Shown piece after piece: positions 27,849 to 36,093 of a stretch of DNA of 54,088 nt. The notes beneath the pieces were generated by a model. That model did no database searches. It was not told the DNA's origin and worked only from the letters and a program-made list of their open reading frames with translations. Both the position numbers and the translations under genes were made by a program. Position 1 is the first letter of the stretch; each line of letters begins with the position of its first letter. This stretch comes from an uncultured Chloroflexales bacterium (GTDB lineage: Bacteria; Chloroflexota; Chloroflexia; Chloroflexales; Chloroflexaceae): the NCBI GenBank assembly GCA_937967405.1, contig CALCJV010000084.1, positions 1 through 54,088 on the forward strand, in the 5' to 3' direction.

Positions 27849-28790
27849 ATGCGGATCATCTTTCTCGGTAGTCCCGCCATTGCGGTCATCCCGCTCGAAG
27901 CCCTTGTGCAGGCGGGCTATCAGATCGTTGCCGTTATTACTCAGCCGGATCGCCCTGCCGGACGACGGAACACGCTCACACCGCCGCCCGTCAAGCTCGC
28001 TGCCGAACGGCTGGGATTGCCGGTGTTGCAGCCGCCAACACTACGCGATCCAGCTGCTGTCGCCCAGCTCGCCGCACTCCAGCCCGATCTCGGCGTGGTG
28101 GCTGCCTATGGCGAGATCCTCCGCCAGAATGTACTGGCGTTGCCGCCGCTCGGCTACCTCAACATCCACCCCTCGCTGCTTCCCCGCTATCGTGGCCCCG
28201 CACCTGTCACCGGAGCCATTCTTGCGGGCGATACCGAAACTGGCGTGAGTGTGATGCGCCTCGACAGGGGCATGGATAGTGGGCCAATCCTGATCCAACA
28301 GTCAGTGCCGCTTGCGCCGGATGCCCGTGCCGGAGCCTTCACGACTGCTCTGTTTGAGCTTGGGAGCCAACTCCTGCTTGAGGTTTTGCCTGCATATATT
28401 CACGGAACCCTGATCCCACAGCCACAAGACCACCGCCGCGCTACGTTCACGGCAATGCTTCGCAAGCAGGATGGGCAGGTGGATTGGCGTATGCCCGCCG
28501 TCCAGATTGAGCGCATGGTGCGGGCGTATGATCCGTGGCCCAGTGCCTATAGCTTCTGGAAGGGACAGCAGCTCAAGCTGCTCGATGTGGGGGTGCGCCC
28601 CGACTTGCCCGCAGCCTACCCTATCGGTACGCTCTGGAGCGAAGCGGGGCAGCCTCTGGTTACAACTGGAACAGATATCCTTGAATTGCGGCAGGTGCAG
28701 CCTGCGGGTAAACGTCCGATGGCTGGTGCGGTCTGGCTCAATGGACAGCGCAGTGCAATCGGTCATCCATTCGATTCGCCCCAAGAATAA
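27849..28790 (+). CDS. fmt: methionyl-tRNA formyltransferase
   Basis: Formylates Met-tRNAfMet for translation initiation, using 10-formyl-THF. The 313-residue length is normal. Diagnostic sites are RIIFLGSP at the N-terminus, the catalytic NIHPSLLPRYRGPAPV block (about 100-115), MRLDRGMDSGPIL, and the C-terminal domain with VRAYDPWPSAY. GGAG lies 10 bases upstream. It sits 33 bases after the GT2 gene; no def gene is adjacent. Confidence 0.95.
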   Translation: MRIIFLGSPAIAVIPLEALVQAGYQIVAVITQPDRPAGRRNTLTPPPVKLAAERLGLPVLQPPTLRDPAAVAQLAALQPDLGVVAAYGEILRQNVLALPPLGYLNIHPSLLPRYRGPAPVTGAILAGDTETGVSVMRLDRGMDSGPILIQQSVPLAPDARAGAFTTALFELGSQLLLEVLPAYIHGTLIPQPQDHRRATFTAMLRKQDGQVDWRMPAVQIERMVRAYDPWPSAYSFWKGQQLKLLDVGVRPDLPAAYPIGTLWSEAGQPLVTTGTDILELRQVQPAGKRPMAGAVWLNGQRSAIGHPFDSPQE

Positions 28791-28829
28791 ATCGGGTTTA
28801 GCAGCAATTTTGTCCATGTGGAAACCTGC

Positions 28830-28858
28830 TTGATCAACGAGTGCATCCTCGTTATAAT
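28830..28858 (+). promoter_or_regulatory. sigma70-type promoter for the SH3-domain gene
   Basis: TTGATC (28830-28835), 17-base spacer, TATAAT (28853-28858). A GGGGAGGTG ribosome site and the ATG at 28885 follow. Confidence 0.7.
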
Positions 28859-28884
28859 GAAGAGCGGGGAGGTGCGTAACGATC

Positions 28885-29538
28885 ATGGACAGTGACCAAC
28901 GTGAGCTATATGAACGGGGCGTAGCTGATGCCGCCCATAACAACTTGAATATTTTCTACTATCAGCACTACTACTACTACCGCAAGGGCTACGATGAGCT
29001 ACGCCGCAGCCAAAGGCGGCGTTCGCGCTGGACGTTGATGTTGCTCGCGGGAGGAATGCTCACCCTGCTTGCGGTTGCCCTGTATGTATTTACCCAAGCA
29101 CCTGCACCTGCGCCCTCAGCTGACGACTCCGCAATGGCATCCCCACGCCCAGCAGTACCGACTGCGTCGCTAGTTAGCCCGCGTGCGACCGAGCCGCTGG
29201 AAGAGCTGTCGGCGATGCATGCTGCCCCCACCGATGCCCCGATCAATGCCGATGTATTGAAACCCATTGCGATTGGCTTACAGCCGGGCATCCAAGCCCT
29301 CGTAGTGAATGTGGGCGATGCGCCGCTGCGCCTGCGCCAAACCGCTAGCCTTGAAGCCGATGTGGTGGTGCGCCTCGATGAAGGCACGTTGGTCTCAATT
29401 ATCGGGGGGCCCGTCGAAGCTGATGGCTACATCTGGTGGGAACTGGAACACGCTACCGGCAGAGGCTGGGGCGCGGAACGCTCCTTAGAGGGGCTGCCGT
29501 GGCTCGTGGCGAGCGGTGGGGCAATCGCCAGACCCTAA
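28885..29538 (+). CDS. single-pass membrane protein with extracytoplasmic SH3-like domain
   Basis: A 217-residue protein. A cytoplasmic N-terminus of about 48 residues is Tyr-rich (FYYQHYYYYRKGYDEL). A membrane helix lies at about 50-70, then a Pro/Ala linker, and a bacterial SH3 domain at about 138-205 with VNVGDAPLRLRQTASLEADVV, VSIIGGP and YIWWELE. Such domains bind cell-wall or other peptide ligands. The unusual Tyr cluster next to the membrane may be an interaction patch. It has its own promoter and converges with tlyA, with 15 bases between the stops. Confidence 0.75.
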   Translation: MDSDQRELYERGVADAAHNNLNIFYYQHYYYYRKGYDELRRSQRRRSRWTLMLLAGGMLTLLAVALYVFTQAPAPAPSADDSAMASPRPAVPTASLVSPRATEPLEELSAMHAAPTDAPINADVLKPIAIGLQPGIQALVVNVGDAPLRLRQTASLEADVVVRLDEGTLVSIIGGPVEADGYIWWELEHATGRGWGAERSLEGLPWLVASGGAIARP

Positions 29539-29553
29539 AACACCTTACGCTGC

Positions 29554-30381
29554 TTAGCCCGCCATCGCCGCTGCTATCGCCTGCGGAATGTCTAGCGTGG
29601 GGAGCAGTGTGGCCTCGTTTGCAGCGGCGGCTTGCAGCCATGCGAGAAACTCGATGTTGCCCGCTGGGCCAGTAAGCGGCGAGCGCGTCAGACCACGCGG
29701 GGTCAAGCCGCGCCGCGCCGCTGCGTTGAGGGTCGTCGTCAGCACCTGCCGATGCACCGCCGGATCACGCACCACGCCGCCTTTGCCAAGCTGCGCCGCG
29801 CCCGCCTCGAACTGCGGCTTAATCAGCGCAATCAGCCACGCCGTCGGGGTGAGCAGGCGTTGCACGGCAGGCAGCACAAGGTGCAGCGAGATAAACGACA
29901 CATCAATGCTGGCACACTGGGCCAGCGGCGGGGGCGCATCGGGGGGTGCATCGGGCAGGGGTGGCAATTGCGTGAAATGGCGGATGTTGGTGCGCTCTAC
30001 CACTACGACCTGCGGATGCTGGCGCATGCGCCAATCCAGCACACCATAGGCAACATCTATAGCATACACCCACGCTGCCCCACGCTGCACCAGCACATCG
30101 GTGAAGCCGCCCGTCGAAGCCCCCACATCTACCGCCACCAAGCCGGTCGGGTCTAGCCCGAAGGTATCCAGCGCATGCGCCAATTTGTAGCCCCCGCGAC
30201 TGACATACGGCAAAGGGGCATCAACCGTGATCGTTGCGGCTGGATCTATCAATGTGCCTGCTTTGGTCTGCACCACCGTATTCACTCGTACCGCGCCGGC
30301 GAGGATTAGGGCTTGGGCGCGGGTGCGCGTTTCGGCTAGCCCGCGTGCCACCAATAACTGGTCGAGGCGTTGCTTGGGCAT
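29554..30381 (-). CDS. tlyA: TlyA family rRNA (cytidine-2'-O)-methyltransferase
   Basis: 275 residues. An N-terminal S4 RNA-binding domain ([27 protein letters not shown], about 4-30) is joined to an FtsJ-type Rossmann methyltransferase with [20 protein letters not shown] and [12 protein letters not shown], and catalytic-type residues in SIDVSFISL and ALIKPQFE. TlyA enzymes 2'-O-methylate ribosomal RNA cytidines; in some species they were called hemolysins. The gene follows a small coiled-coil gene with a 6-base gap. Confidence 0.93.
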   Translation of the reverse strand: MPKQRLDQLLVARGLAETRTRAQALILAGAVRVNTVVQTKAGTLIDPAATITVDAPLPYVSRGGYKLAHALDTFGLDPTGLVAVDVGASTGGFTDVLVQRGAAWVYAIDVAYGVLDWRMRQHPQVVVVERTNIRHFTQLPPLPDAPPDAPPPLAQCASIDVSFISLHLVLPAVQRLLTPTAWLIALIKPQFEAGAAQLGKGGVVRDPAVHRQVLTTTLNAAARRGLTPRGLTRSPLTGPAGNIEFLAWLQAAAANEATLLPTLDIPQAIAAAMAG

Positions 30382-30387
30382 CGTGGG

Positions 30388-30759
30388 CTACCCACTCGGC
30401 ACGGCACGGCGTAGCTCAGCTTCAAGCTGCTGCACCTCCTGCGCCAGTTCGGCAAGATAGTGCTGCACCCACGCGGGAGCCGTCTCCCCGCCCTGCACCG
30501 CCCGCGCCTGCAAGCGGCGCATCTCAGCCCGCCGCTGAGCGATCTGTTGCTGGAGTGCGGCAGGATCAGTGGCAGGCGGCGGGGCTGGCTCTGTTTCGGC
30601 AAGGGGTGGTTGTTGGGCCAGCAGAGCCACCACCAGCTCGCTGAGCAGTTCCGGCAGGTCGTGCTCCTGCTGGCGCAGCAGCAGCTCAAGCTGGCTACGC
30701 TGCGCCGCCGTCAAGTAGATGCGCGTGGGAATGACAAACCGTCCGTCGTTTGTGGTCAT
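30388..30759 (-). CDS. hypothetical protein with ribbon-helix-helix-like N-terminus and C-terminal coiled coil
   Basis: 123 residues. VIPTRIYLTAAQRSQLELLLRQ at about 9-30 is reminiscent of a ribbon-helix-helix strand and helix. A Pro-rich linker follows, then a Gln/Glu/Arg-rich coiled coil (about 68-118). No firm family match. It lies 6 bases upstream of tlyA and is probably transcribed with it. DNA binding is possible but not shown. Confidence 0.6.
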   Translation of the reverse strand: MTTNDGRFVIPTRIYLTAAQRSQLELLLRQQEHDLPELLSELVVALLAQQPPLAETEPAPPPATDPAALQQQIAQRRAEMRRLQARAVQGGETAPAWVQHYLAELAQEVQQLEAELRRAVPSG

Positions 30760-30851
30760 TGTCGTGACTCGTTCTAATGCTTAGTCAATTACGCTTAGCA
30801 GCGGTGTCCGCTAGCCATCGGCTGCCATTGCAGTATAGCCCATCGAATTGC

Positions 30852-30880
30852 TTGCCACTGCCCGCAAACTAGCGTATAAT
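30852..30880 (+). promoter_or_regulatory. promoter of tRNA-Ser
   Basis: TTGCCA (30852-30857), 17-base spacer, TATAAT (30875-30880), 13 bases before the mature tRNA 5' end. Confidence 0.7.
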
Positions 30881-30893
30881 GGGCAAGGTTTAC

Positions 30894-30983
30894 GGGGAGG
30901 TGACGGAGCGGTTGAACGTGTTCGTCTCGAAAACGAATAGGGTCTGAAAGCCCTCGAGGGTTCGAATCCCTCCCTCCCCGCCA
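30894..30983 (+). tRNA. tRNA-Ser(CGA), CCA encoded
   Basis: GGGGAGG pairs with CCTCCCC as the acceptor. The anticodon loop CTCGAAA carries CGA, which reads UCG. A long class-II variable arm is present, as expected for Ser. The T-arm is GAGGG TTCGAAT CCCTC. The discriminator G is followed by a genomic CCA. It lies between a small coiled-coil gene and the M1 peptidase gene, whose stop codon is at 30995. Confidence 0.95.
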
Positions 30984-30994
30984 CACTCACTCAG

Positions 30995-32584
30995 TTACTC
31001 CCAGCCATACACCCACGTCCGAAACAGTGTTTCGAGATCGCGCCCGCTCGCTTGCTCAAAGGCTTCCTGCACATCGCGCCCAGTCGCTACGCCATAGCGA
31101 TGGCGGGCGTAGTAGCGTTGCAGTGCGGCGAAGAACACCGCGTCGCCGAGCTGCTCGCGCAGCGTTGCGAGAAACACCGCCCCTTTGCCATACACCGTGC
31201 GATAGTAGACGTTGAAATCGGTGTAGCGGGTGATGCTCCAGCCAAGCGGCAGATCGCCATCGGCCAGTGCGCCCCGATAGCGGTCTAGCACCTCGCGTTC
31301 ATAATCGGCGGCGGCGGCTTCCGCGCCAGCCAATTCCGCGACGGCAAGGATGCCGCTATACTGCGCGAAGGCTTCATCGAGCCATGCCTCAGTGAAGATG
31401 TCGTTGCCGATGACAGCAAACCACCACTGATGGGCGACTTCGTGGGCTGTGACGTAGCGTGCGCCTGCCCCAAATGTACCACTGGTATAGACGAAGATCA
31501 AGCCCGGATACTCATCGCCGCCATTGAAGGTATACGGCAGCAGATGCAGATCGAGTTCGCGGTAGGGGTACGCCCCGAATAGTCGCTCAAACGTCGCCAA
31601 CGCGCTTGCCGCCGTGCGGAGATATTCACGCAGGAATAGCCCATTGCCGCGCTGGGTATACGCTGTGACTTGCACATCGCCGACTTGCTCGGACAGGCTC
31701 ACGTAGTCGCCGATGCTCAACGCAAATTGGCGCACCGGACCGGTCACGATCTGCCATGTGCGCGTGGCATCAGGATTGGGGCGCGTCGCCAGTGTGCTGC
31801 CCGTTGCCACCACTGTGAGCGGCTCAGGCGCGGTTACGGTCACGCTGTAGTGGGCTGTCTCGGCGAAGATGTGATCGGGGAAGCGCGTGACATCCAGCCG
31901 CCAGCCATCGCCCCCCCACACCGCGAGCATCGGGTAGTAGCCCGTGAGCGGATAGCTTCCGTCCTGCCATGCCTGCACCGTTGCGCTGAAGGCAAGCTCT
32001 ACCGTCACGCTGGCATCCGGCGCAAGTGGCGGGTCAAGCGGCAGGATCAGAGCCGTATCCGCTACGGCATAGGAGATCGGCACAAACCCACCGGCAACAC
32101 TCGCGGCGGTAATCTCCATGCGGGTATCGCCGCCAGTGCCAAACAGGTCTTGCGGGAAGTTGGGGTAGAGCCGCAATGCCAGTGTCTCAAGCGACACCCC
32201 GACGGTATTGGTGTAGACGAGCCGCATTACTCCATTGAGGAGTTGCTGATCGGGGGCAAATTCCAGCCGGAGCGTGTAGTACGGGAGGTTGGGCAGGGTG
32301 GCAAGATCGCCGACGAATGCATCCCGCAAAACCGCCGCTTGGCTCGGTGTGAGTTCTGGCGTGGGCAGCGGCGCGTTCGTCGGCGACGGTGGGACGGGTG
32401 GTGTAGTGGGCGGCAGTGCTGGGGTGGGCGGGCGCACGGTAGCAAAGGTTGGGCGGATCGTTGCCAGTGCCGTAGCCACCGGGCGCGGTGGTGCGGCGTG
32501 AGATGACTCGGTGGGCGGCAGTGAGCCACAGCCCCCTAGCAGGAGCGCAAGCAGCAGGATGGACAAGGTGCGCGTTAGGGGCAT
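30995..32584 (-). CDS. M1-family (gluzincin) aminopeptidase-like lipoprotein
   Basis: 529 residues. A signal with lipobox LLGGC (Cys19) is followed by a Pro/Thr-rich linker to about 78, then an N-terminal beta-domain and a catalytic domain. The zinc site is HEVAHQWW (His381, Glu382, His385) with the third ligand Glu404 in WLDEAFAQY. NGGDEYPGLIF stands where M1 enzymes have GAMEN, an altered substrate-recognition motif. VYYRTVYGKG provides the likely catalytic Tyr region. The protein would be anchored outside the membrane and act on peptides; the missing GAMEN makes the substrate uncertain. Confidence 0.88.
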   Translation of the reverse strand: MPLTRTLSILLLALLLGGCGSLPPTESSHAAPPRPVATALATIRPTFATVRPPTPALPPTTPPVPPSPTNAPLPTPELTPSQAAVLRDAFVGDLATLPNLPYYTLRLEFAPDQQLLNGVMRLVYTNTVGVSLETLALRLYPNFPQDLFGTGGDTRMEITAASVAGGFVPISYAVADTALILPLDPPLAPDASVTVELAFSATVQAWQDGSYPLTGYYPMLAVWGGDGWRLDVTRFPDHIFAETAHYSVTVTAPEPLTVVATGSTLATRPNPDATRTWQIVTGPVRQFALSIGDYVSLSEQVGDVQVTAYTQRGNGLFLREYLRTAASALATFERLFGAYPYRELDLHLLPYTFNGGDEYPGLIFVYTSGTFGAGARYVTAHEVAHQWWFAVIGNDIFTEAWLDEAFAQYSGILAVAELAGAEAAAADYEREVLDRYRGALADGDLPLGWSITRYTDFNVYYRTVYGKGAVFLATLREQLGDAVFFAALQRYYARHRYGVATGRDVQEAFEQASGRDLETLFRTWVYGWE

Positions 32585-32725
32585 GCTGGTACAGGCTTTC
32601 GCTTGGTTGGTGAACCTCAGCCAATATCATACCATAGGTGCATAGCCGAATGATGCGGGGCGTGGTAGATTCAATGTTGCGTAAAGAATAGCAATATTTA
32701 TCCAGAGCATGGAGGTACGCCTACA

Positions 32726-33361
32726 ATGACGACAAATGAACGCTTGCTCTATGGCTTTGATCCGCTTTGTGGCTGGTGTTTCGCCTTTCGCCCAACAATG
32801 GCGGCGATTGTCCAGCATTATCCAGACCTGCCGATCACGTTGGCATATGGTGGCTTGGTGGTGGGCGAACGGGTGCGCCCGATTGGGCTGGATCGGGACT
32901 ACCTGATCGCAGGCTTGGCGGAGGTGCAACGGGTGAGCGGTGTAGCAGCCGGAGCCGCGTACTATGCAGGGCTACTGCAAGCGGGCACATACATCAGCAA
33001 CTCGGAGCCGCCCTGCCGGGCGATTACGGTGGTGCAGCAGCTTGCGCCGGAGCGTGCGTATGCTTTTGCCGATAGCCTGCCGCACGCGCTGTATGTGCGC
33101 GGGCTAGCACTGGATGATGCGGATGTGCTAGCCGAACTGGTGGCGGCGCAAGGCATTGATGCAGAGCCATTCTTGAAGCGGTGGGATAGTGACGCAGCGC
33201 GGAGTGCAACGCAGCAGCAGTTTGCACAGGCACGGGCGCAGGGCTTCAGCACCTACCCCACGCTCGTCTACGAGCGCAACGGGCGGCTCCACCTGATCGC
33301 CAAAGGCTACCTTGCGCCAGATGCGGCGGTAGCCCAGATTGCTACACTCCAGCAGAGTTAG
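32726..33361 (+). CDS. DsbA-family thioredoxin-fold protein with CGWC motif
   Basis: 211 residues, no signal peptide, so cytoplasmic. FDPLCGWCFAFRPTM at about 11-25 holds the CxxC redox pair. The helical insertion domain and a final thioredoxin strand with GFSTYPTLVYERNGRLHLI (cis-Pro) complete a DsbA/FrnE-like fold. It may act as a disulfide isomerase or a thiol-dependent reductase. GGAGG lies 11 bases upstream of the ATG. It converges with the methyltransferase with only 4 bases between the stops. Confidence 0.85.
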   Translation: MTTNERLLYGFDPLCGWCFAFRPTMAAIVQHYPDLPITLAYGGLVVGERVRPIGLDRDYLIAGLAEVQRVSGVAAGAAYYAGLLQAGTYISNSEPPCRAITVVQQLAPERAYAFADSLPHALYVRGLALDDADVLAELVAAQGIDAEPFLKRWDSDAARSATQQQFAQARAQGFSTYPTLVYERNGRLHLIAKGYLAPDAAVAQIATLQQS

Positions 33362-33365
33362 GTTA

Positions 33366-34085
33366 CTACTCCAGCAGCCGCCCCTGATCCACGTCGGGCG
33401 GGGGCGGCGCGGCTTGCTTGAAGGTGGTGGTATCGCGGGGGAGCTGCACCCCAAGCCCCGCGAGCAGCTCGCTAATCGTGCGAATCTGGATACGCGGGTA
33501 GCCGCGCTGGGTCACCGGCGAATGGTAGAACCCGGCTCCGTTAGCTTCGGCTTCCATCGGCTTGGTTGGCTCTTCGAGGGTGATGAAGATGCCGATCTGG
33601 GCTTTCTCGCGCTCAAACGTACCAATCAGATCGCGGATGTCGCGCACCCCAACCTTGCCACTCTTGACTTGGACAATCGCTCGTTTGGCTTTGCCGTCGG
33701 TCGTATCCAGAAACGTTATCACCCCATCCACACCCTGATCCGCGCCCTGCTTGCCCTGCTTGCTGCCGGTACGCGCCCCCATCGGGCGGACCTCGATTAG
33801 CGACAACGCCCACCATTGGAACTGGTAGCGATTGTCGCTCGCAAGTTGGCGGGCTGCGCCAAGATCACGCGGCTCACCAACCACGAGGTAGTGCTGGGCA
33901 GGCAGCAGGCTGTACATATCCCGTAGGCGATACTTCAGCAGCGCAATGGCAAGGTGGGTAATATCTACGCCAATCCAGCGTCGCTTGAGCTGCTCGGCGG
34001 CGGCGATGGTTGTGCCGCACCCCGCGAACGGGTCAAGCACCAGATCGCCTGCATTGCTACTCGCTTCGATAATCCGGCGCAGCAA
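33366..34085 (-). CDS. C-terminal fragment of the frameshifted methyltransferase: motif I plus Mrr-like nuclease
   Basis: The frame continues back to about 34151, but no good start exists; the first candidate is a TTG at 34085. It contains DPFAGCGTT, then the nuclease domain with GVDGV and VQVKSGK and a DLIGTFEREKAQIGIFIT helix-strand unit. On its own it would have no methylase catalytic site, but the nuclease part could be intact. Confidence 0.6.
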   Translation of the reverse strand: MLRRIIEASSNAGDLVLDPFAGCGTTIAAAEQLKRRWIGVDITHLAIALLKYRLRDMYSLLPAQHYLVVGEPRDLGAARQLASDNRYQFQWWALSLIEVRPMGARTGSKQGKQGADQGVDGVITFLDTTDGKAKRAIVQVKSGKVGVRDIRDLIGTFEREKAQIGIFITLEEPTKPMEAEANGAGFYHSPVTQRGYPRIQIRTISELLAGLGVQLPRDTTTFKQAAPPPPDVDQGRLLE

Positions 34086-34149
34086 GGCAAGCGGCTTCTG
34101 CGTCGGGTAGCCGAGCCGTTCGCGGGCTTGCGAGCCAATCGGGTTGATG

Positions 34150-35034
34150 TCAGGTCCAGACGTTATCGTGAATCCGGCCGGGCATCTCGTTCAGGTAGCG
34201 TTTCAAGCTAGGGCGTTTGGTCGTATCGAAGCTGCCATCGGGGTTGGTCGGGTAATAGATCCGCCCCTCATCATGCAACCGTTGCATCGTGCGGCGTTGA
34301 TACCGCCACCCTGCTTCTGGGGGCGGAAAGCCCATCCACTCATACGTCATACGCAGGCGTGGGCTGGGGCTGGTGATATTATCGAGCCGATACACGCCGC
34401 GCCCGTCGTTATCATCGTGGCGATACATCTCCTTGATATACTCTTCATCATAGGGCACGTACAGCGGGTTCCAAGTATAGGCGCGGGATTTGGTGTAGAA
34501 CAGGATCGTATCGCTGACGGGGGCCCAGCGTTTCGCATCGCTGTGGGTCGAGGTGCGTTTCCAGATGATCTCGTTGCGGAACTGTTCCACTCCAAAGATC
34601 GTATCCATCACCAGTTTGAGGTAGTGGCTGGCCGTCGGATCGCAGTGCAAGTAGATACTGCCGCTCGGCTTCAGCACGCGGTACAGCTCCACAAGGCGAA
34701 TGCCCATCATCACCAGATAGGCCATCATGGGCGAGGTCCGCAGATAGACGCGCAGGGCCGACATCAGTTCGCCGACATTGCCGCCCACCTGCGTTACCAG
34801 CTCCTCGTAGGCAGAGGCTGCGGCAGGGGTCCAGTGCCACGTATCCTGAAACGCCACCACCTGCGCTTCGGATTCCTTTCCCCCCTCATCCTTGAACAGC
34901 ACATTGTAGTTGCGGCTGCTATTGAAGGGCGGGTCGAGGTAGATCAGGTCTACGCATTCGTCGGGCAGATACTGGCGGATAATCTCCAGATTATCGCCGT
35001 AGTAGAGGGCATTCTGTGGCGGGAGTTGGGGCAT
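34150..35034 (-). CDS. N-terminal fragment of the frameshifted DNA methyltransferase
   Basis: Residues from MPQLPPQNALYYGDN through DPPFNSSRNYNVLF to NVWT, 294 codons, carrying motif IV but lacking the AdoMet-binding motif I. It ends at a TGA created by the extra base. The ATG at 35034 is chosen over an open frame reaching 35103 because the family begins near the LYYGDNLEII segment. A TATACT lies upstream on the minus strand, near 35075. Confidence 0.7.
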   Translation of the reverse strand: MPQLPPQNALYYGDNLEIIRQYLPDECVDLIYLDPPFNSSRNYNVLFKDEGGKESEAQVVAFQDTWHWTPAAASAYEELVTQVGGNVGELMSALRVYLRTSPMMAYLVMMGIRLVELYRVLKPSGSIYLHCDPTASHYLKLVMDTIFGVEQFRNEIIWKRTSTHSDAKRWAPVSDTILFYTKSRAYTWNPLYVPYDEEYIKEMYRHDDNDGRGVYRLDNITSPSPRLRMTYEWMGFPPPEAGWRYQRRTMQRLHDEGRIYYPTNPDGSFDTTKRPSLKRYLNEMPGRIHDNVWT

Positions 35035-35103
35035 GGCGTGATCTTTTCCGTTACAAGTACGTACATTCGTAAAAGTATACCACGCCTTACCCCACCCTAG
35101 CAC

Positions 35104-35919
35104 CTAGCCGGGCTGTTGCTTGGCTTTTTCGGCGACCTTCTTAATGACTGTTGCAACACCTGCCACCGGATTGAGAAGCGTATTTGCTGTGACTTCGAGA
35201 ATGTCGGGAGCCATCCTCGCAATGACAGTGAGCCACCCTTCGATCTGATTGGCATCGGCGGCTTCGCCTTTTTGCGCTTCAGTCTCGATCTTCTGCACAT
35301 GTTCCTGCACAACTGTTTGGATTGCGGCAGGATGCTGGCTTGCGGCAATCGCAGCATACACTTGGGCAAATGCTTGGGCAAGGTCACTGGCACTATTGCC
35401 CTGCTGCACTTGCGCCTGTGGCTTGTGCCCAATGGCGATGCCTGTACCACTTACCCCATCACCAACGCTGATGTCGCCGCTAATCTTATCCCCGCTTACG
35501 CTATCGCCGCCCACGTAGCTGTTGCCGCTGCCGATGATCTGGGGCGAGCCAGTGATGTTGCCGCCCGCTCGCTGGTTCTGGATGTTCATATCCCGTCCAG
35601 CATTGTGCTGCGTGCCGACGTGCTGATCCTGCTGGTTGAAGATGGTGCTCCCGTGATTGATCGAGGTCGGGGCATGGAACACACCTTGTGCGCCTTGATT
35701 CGGCGCATTGTTGTTGATGTTCTGGGAGCTAATCGTGCCGGTATTCACCCCAACATTCTGCCCGTAGTTGGCCCCGCCCACAGTTGCTGTGCCAGAGATG
35801 CCCCCGATCTGCGCCTTGATTGCGGCAATCGCGGCATCTACGGCTGCATCACCCAATGAAGAGCGGAGGGCTTCTAGCTCCTTGATTTTGCGTTGGGCTT
35901 CATCGAATGCGTTGGACAT
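35104..35919 (-). CDS. glycine/asparagine-rich beta-repeat protein with flanking helical segments
   Basis: 271 residues. An N-terminal helix (about 5-35) leads to a Gly/Asn/Gln-rich region (38-170) with short beta-forming repeats such as GANYGQNVGVNTG, GGDSVSGDKISGD and GDGVSGTGIAIGH. The C-terminal ~100 residues are helical and Ala-rich. The 'GD..SGD......G.GIAIG' pattern is one I associate with proteins located near STAND, caspase or TIR genes in Chloroflexota and cyanobacteria, but no named family is assigned. It may form a beta-solenoid or filament. GGAGAGGGG precedes the ATG, and TATAAT lies upstream on the minus strand. It directly precedes the methyltransferase-Mrr gene. Confidence 0.6.
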   Translation of the reverse strand: MSNAFDEAQRKIKELEALRSSLGDAAVDAAIAAIKAQIGGISGTATVGGANYGQNVGVNTGTISSQNINNNAPNQGAQGVFHAPTSINHGSTIFNQQDQHVGTQHNAGRDMNIQNQRAGGNITGSPQIIGSGNSYVGGDSVSGDKISGDISVGDGVSGTGIAIGHKPQAQVQQGNSASDLAQAFAQVYAAIAASQHPAAIQTVVQEHVQKIETEAQKGEAADANQIEGWLTVIARMAPDILEVTANTLLNPVAGVATVIKKVAEKAKQQPG

Positions 35920-35996
35920 ACGTTATTCCCCTCTCCTCACACCGGTTGATTGAGTATCATGCTACCCACAATTATAGCATAGCGCAAGGGTGCGTT

Positions 35997-36020
35997 ATGA
36001 AGGTGTCTATGAAGGTGTCT
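35997..36020. repeat. tandem 12-base repeat, two copies
   Basis: ATGAAGGTGTCT occurs twice in a row in the divergent gap between the beta-repeat gene and the hydrolase gene. Confidence 0.85.
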
Positions 36021-36093
36021 GCATCTTGCCCACGCTAGTTGTGATACAATCAGCGTAGCAGGTTGTATCCCCCAATGGAAGGGAGCGTGTTCC

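Larger units (their letters stand above)
33366..35034 (-). pseudogene. beta-class N6/N4 DNA methyltransferase fused to a C-terminal Mrr-like nuclease, split by a +1 frameshift
   Basis: The two parts align as one protein of about 555 residues. The first frame gives DPPFNSSRNYNVLF (catalytic motif IV) and ends NVWT-stop at 34150. Removing one base, the A at 34152 on the plus strand, turns the stop into NVWTDINPIGSQARERLG and continues into YPTQKPLALL and DPFAGCGTT (AdoMet motif I). The order IV then I is the beta class. The C-terminus holds QGVDGVITF and AIVQVKSGK, an intact Mrr-type D...QxK nuclease centre. A methylase and a nuclease in one chain recalls type IIG or Mrr-guarded systems. It is either a true pseudogene or a sequencing or assembly error. 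Confidence 0.75.
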
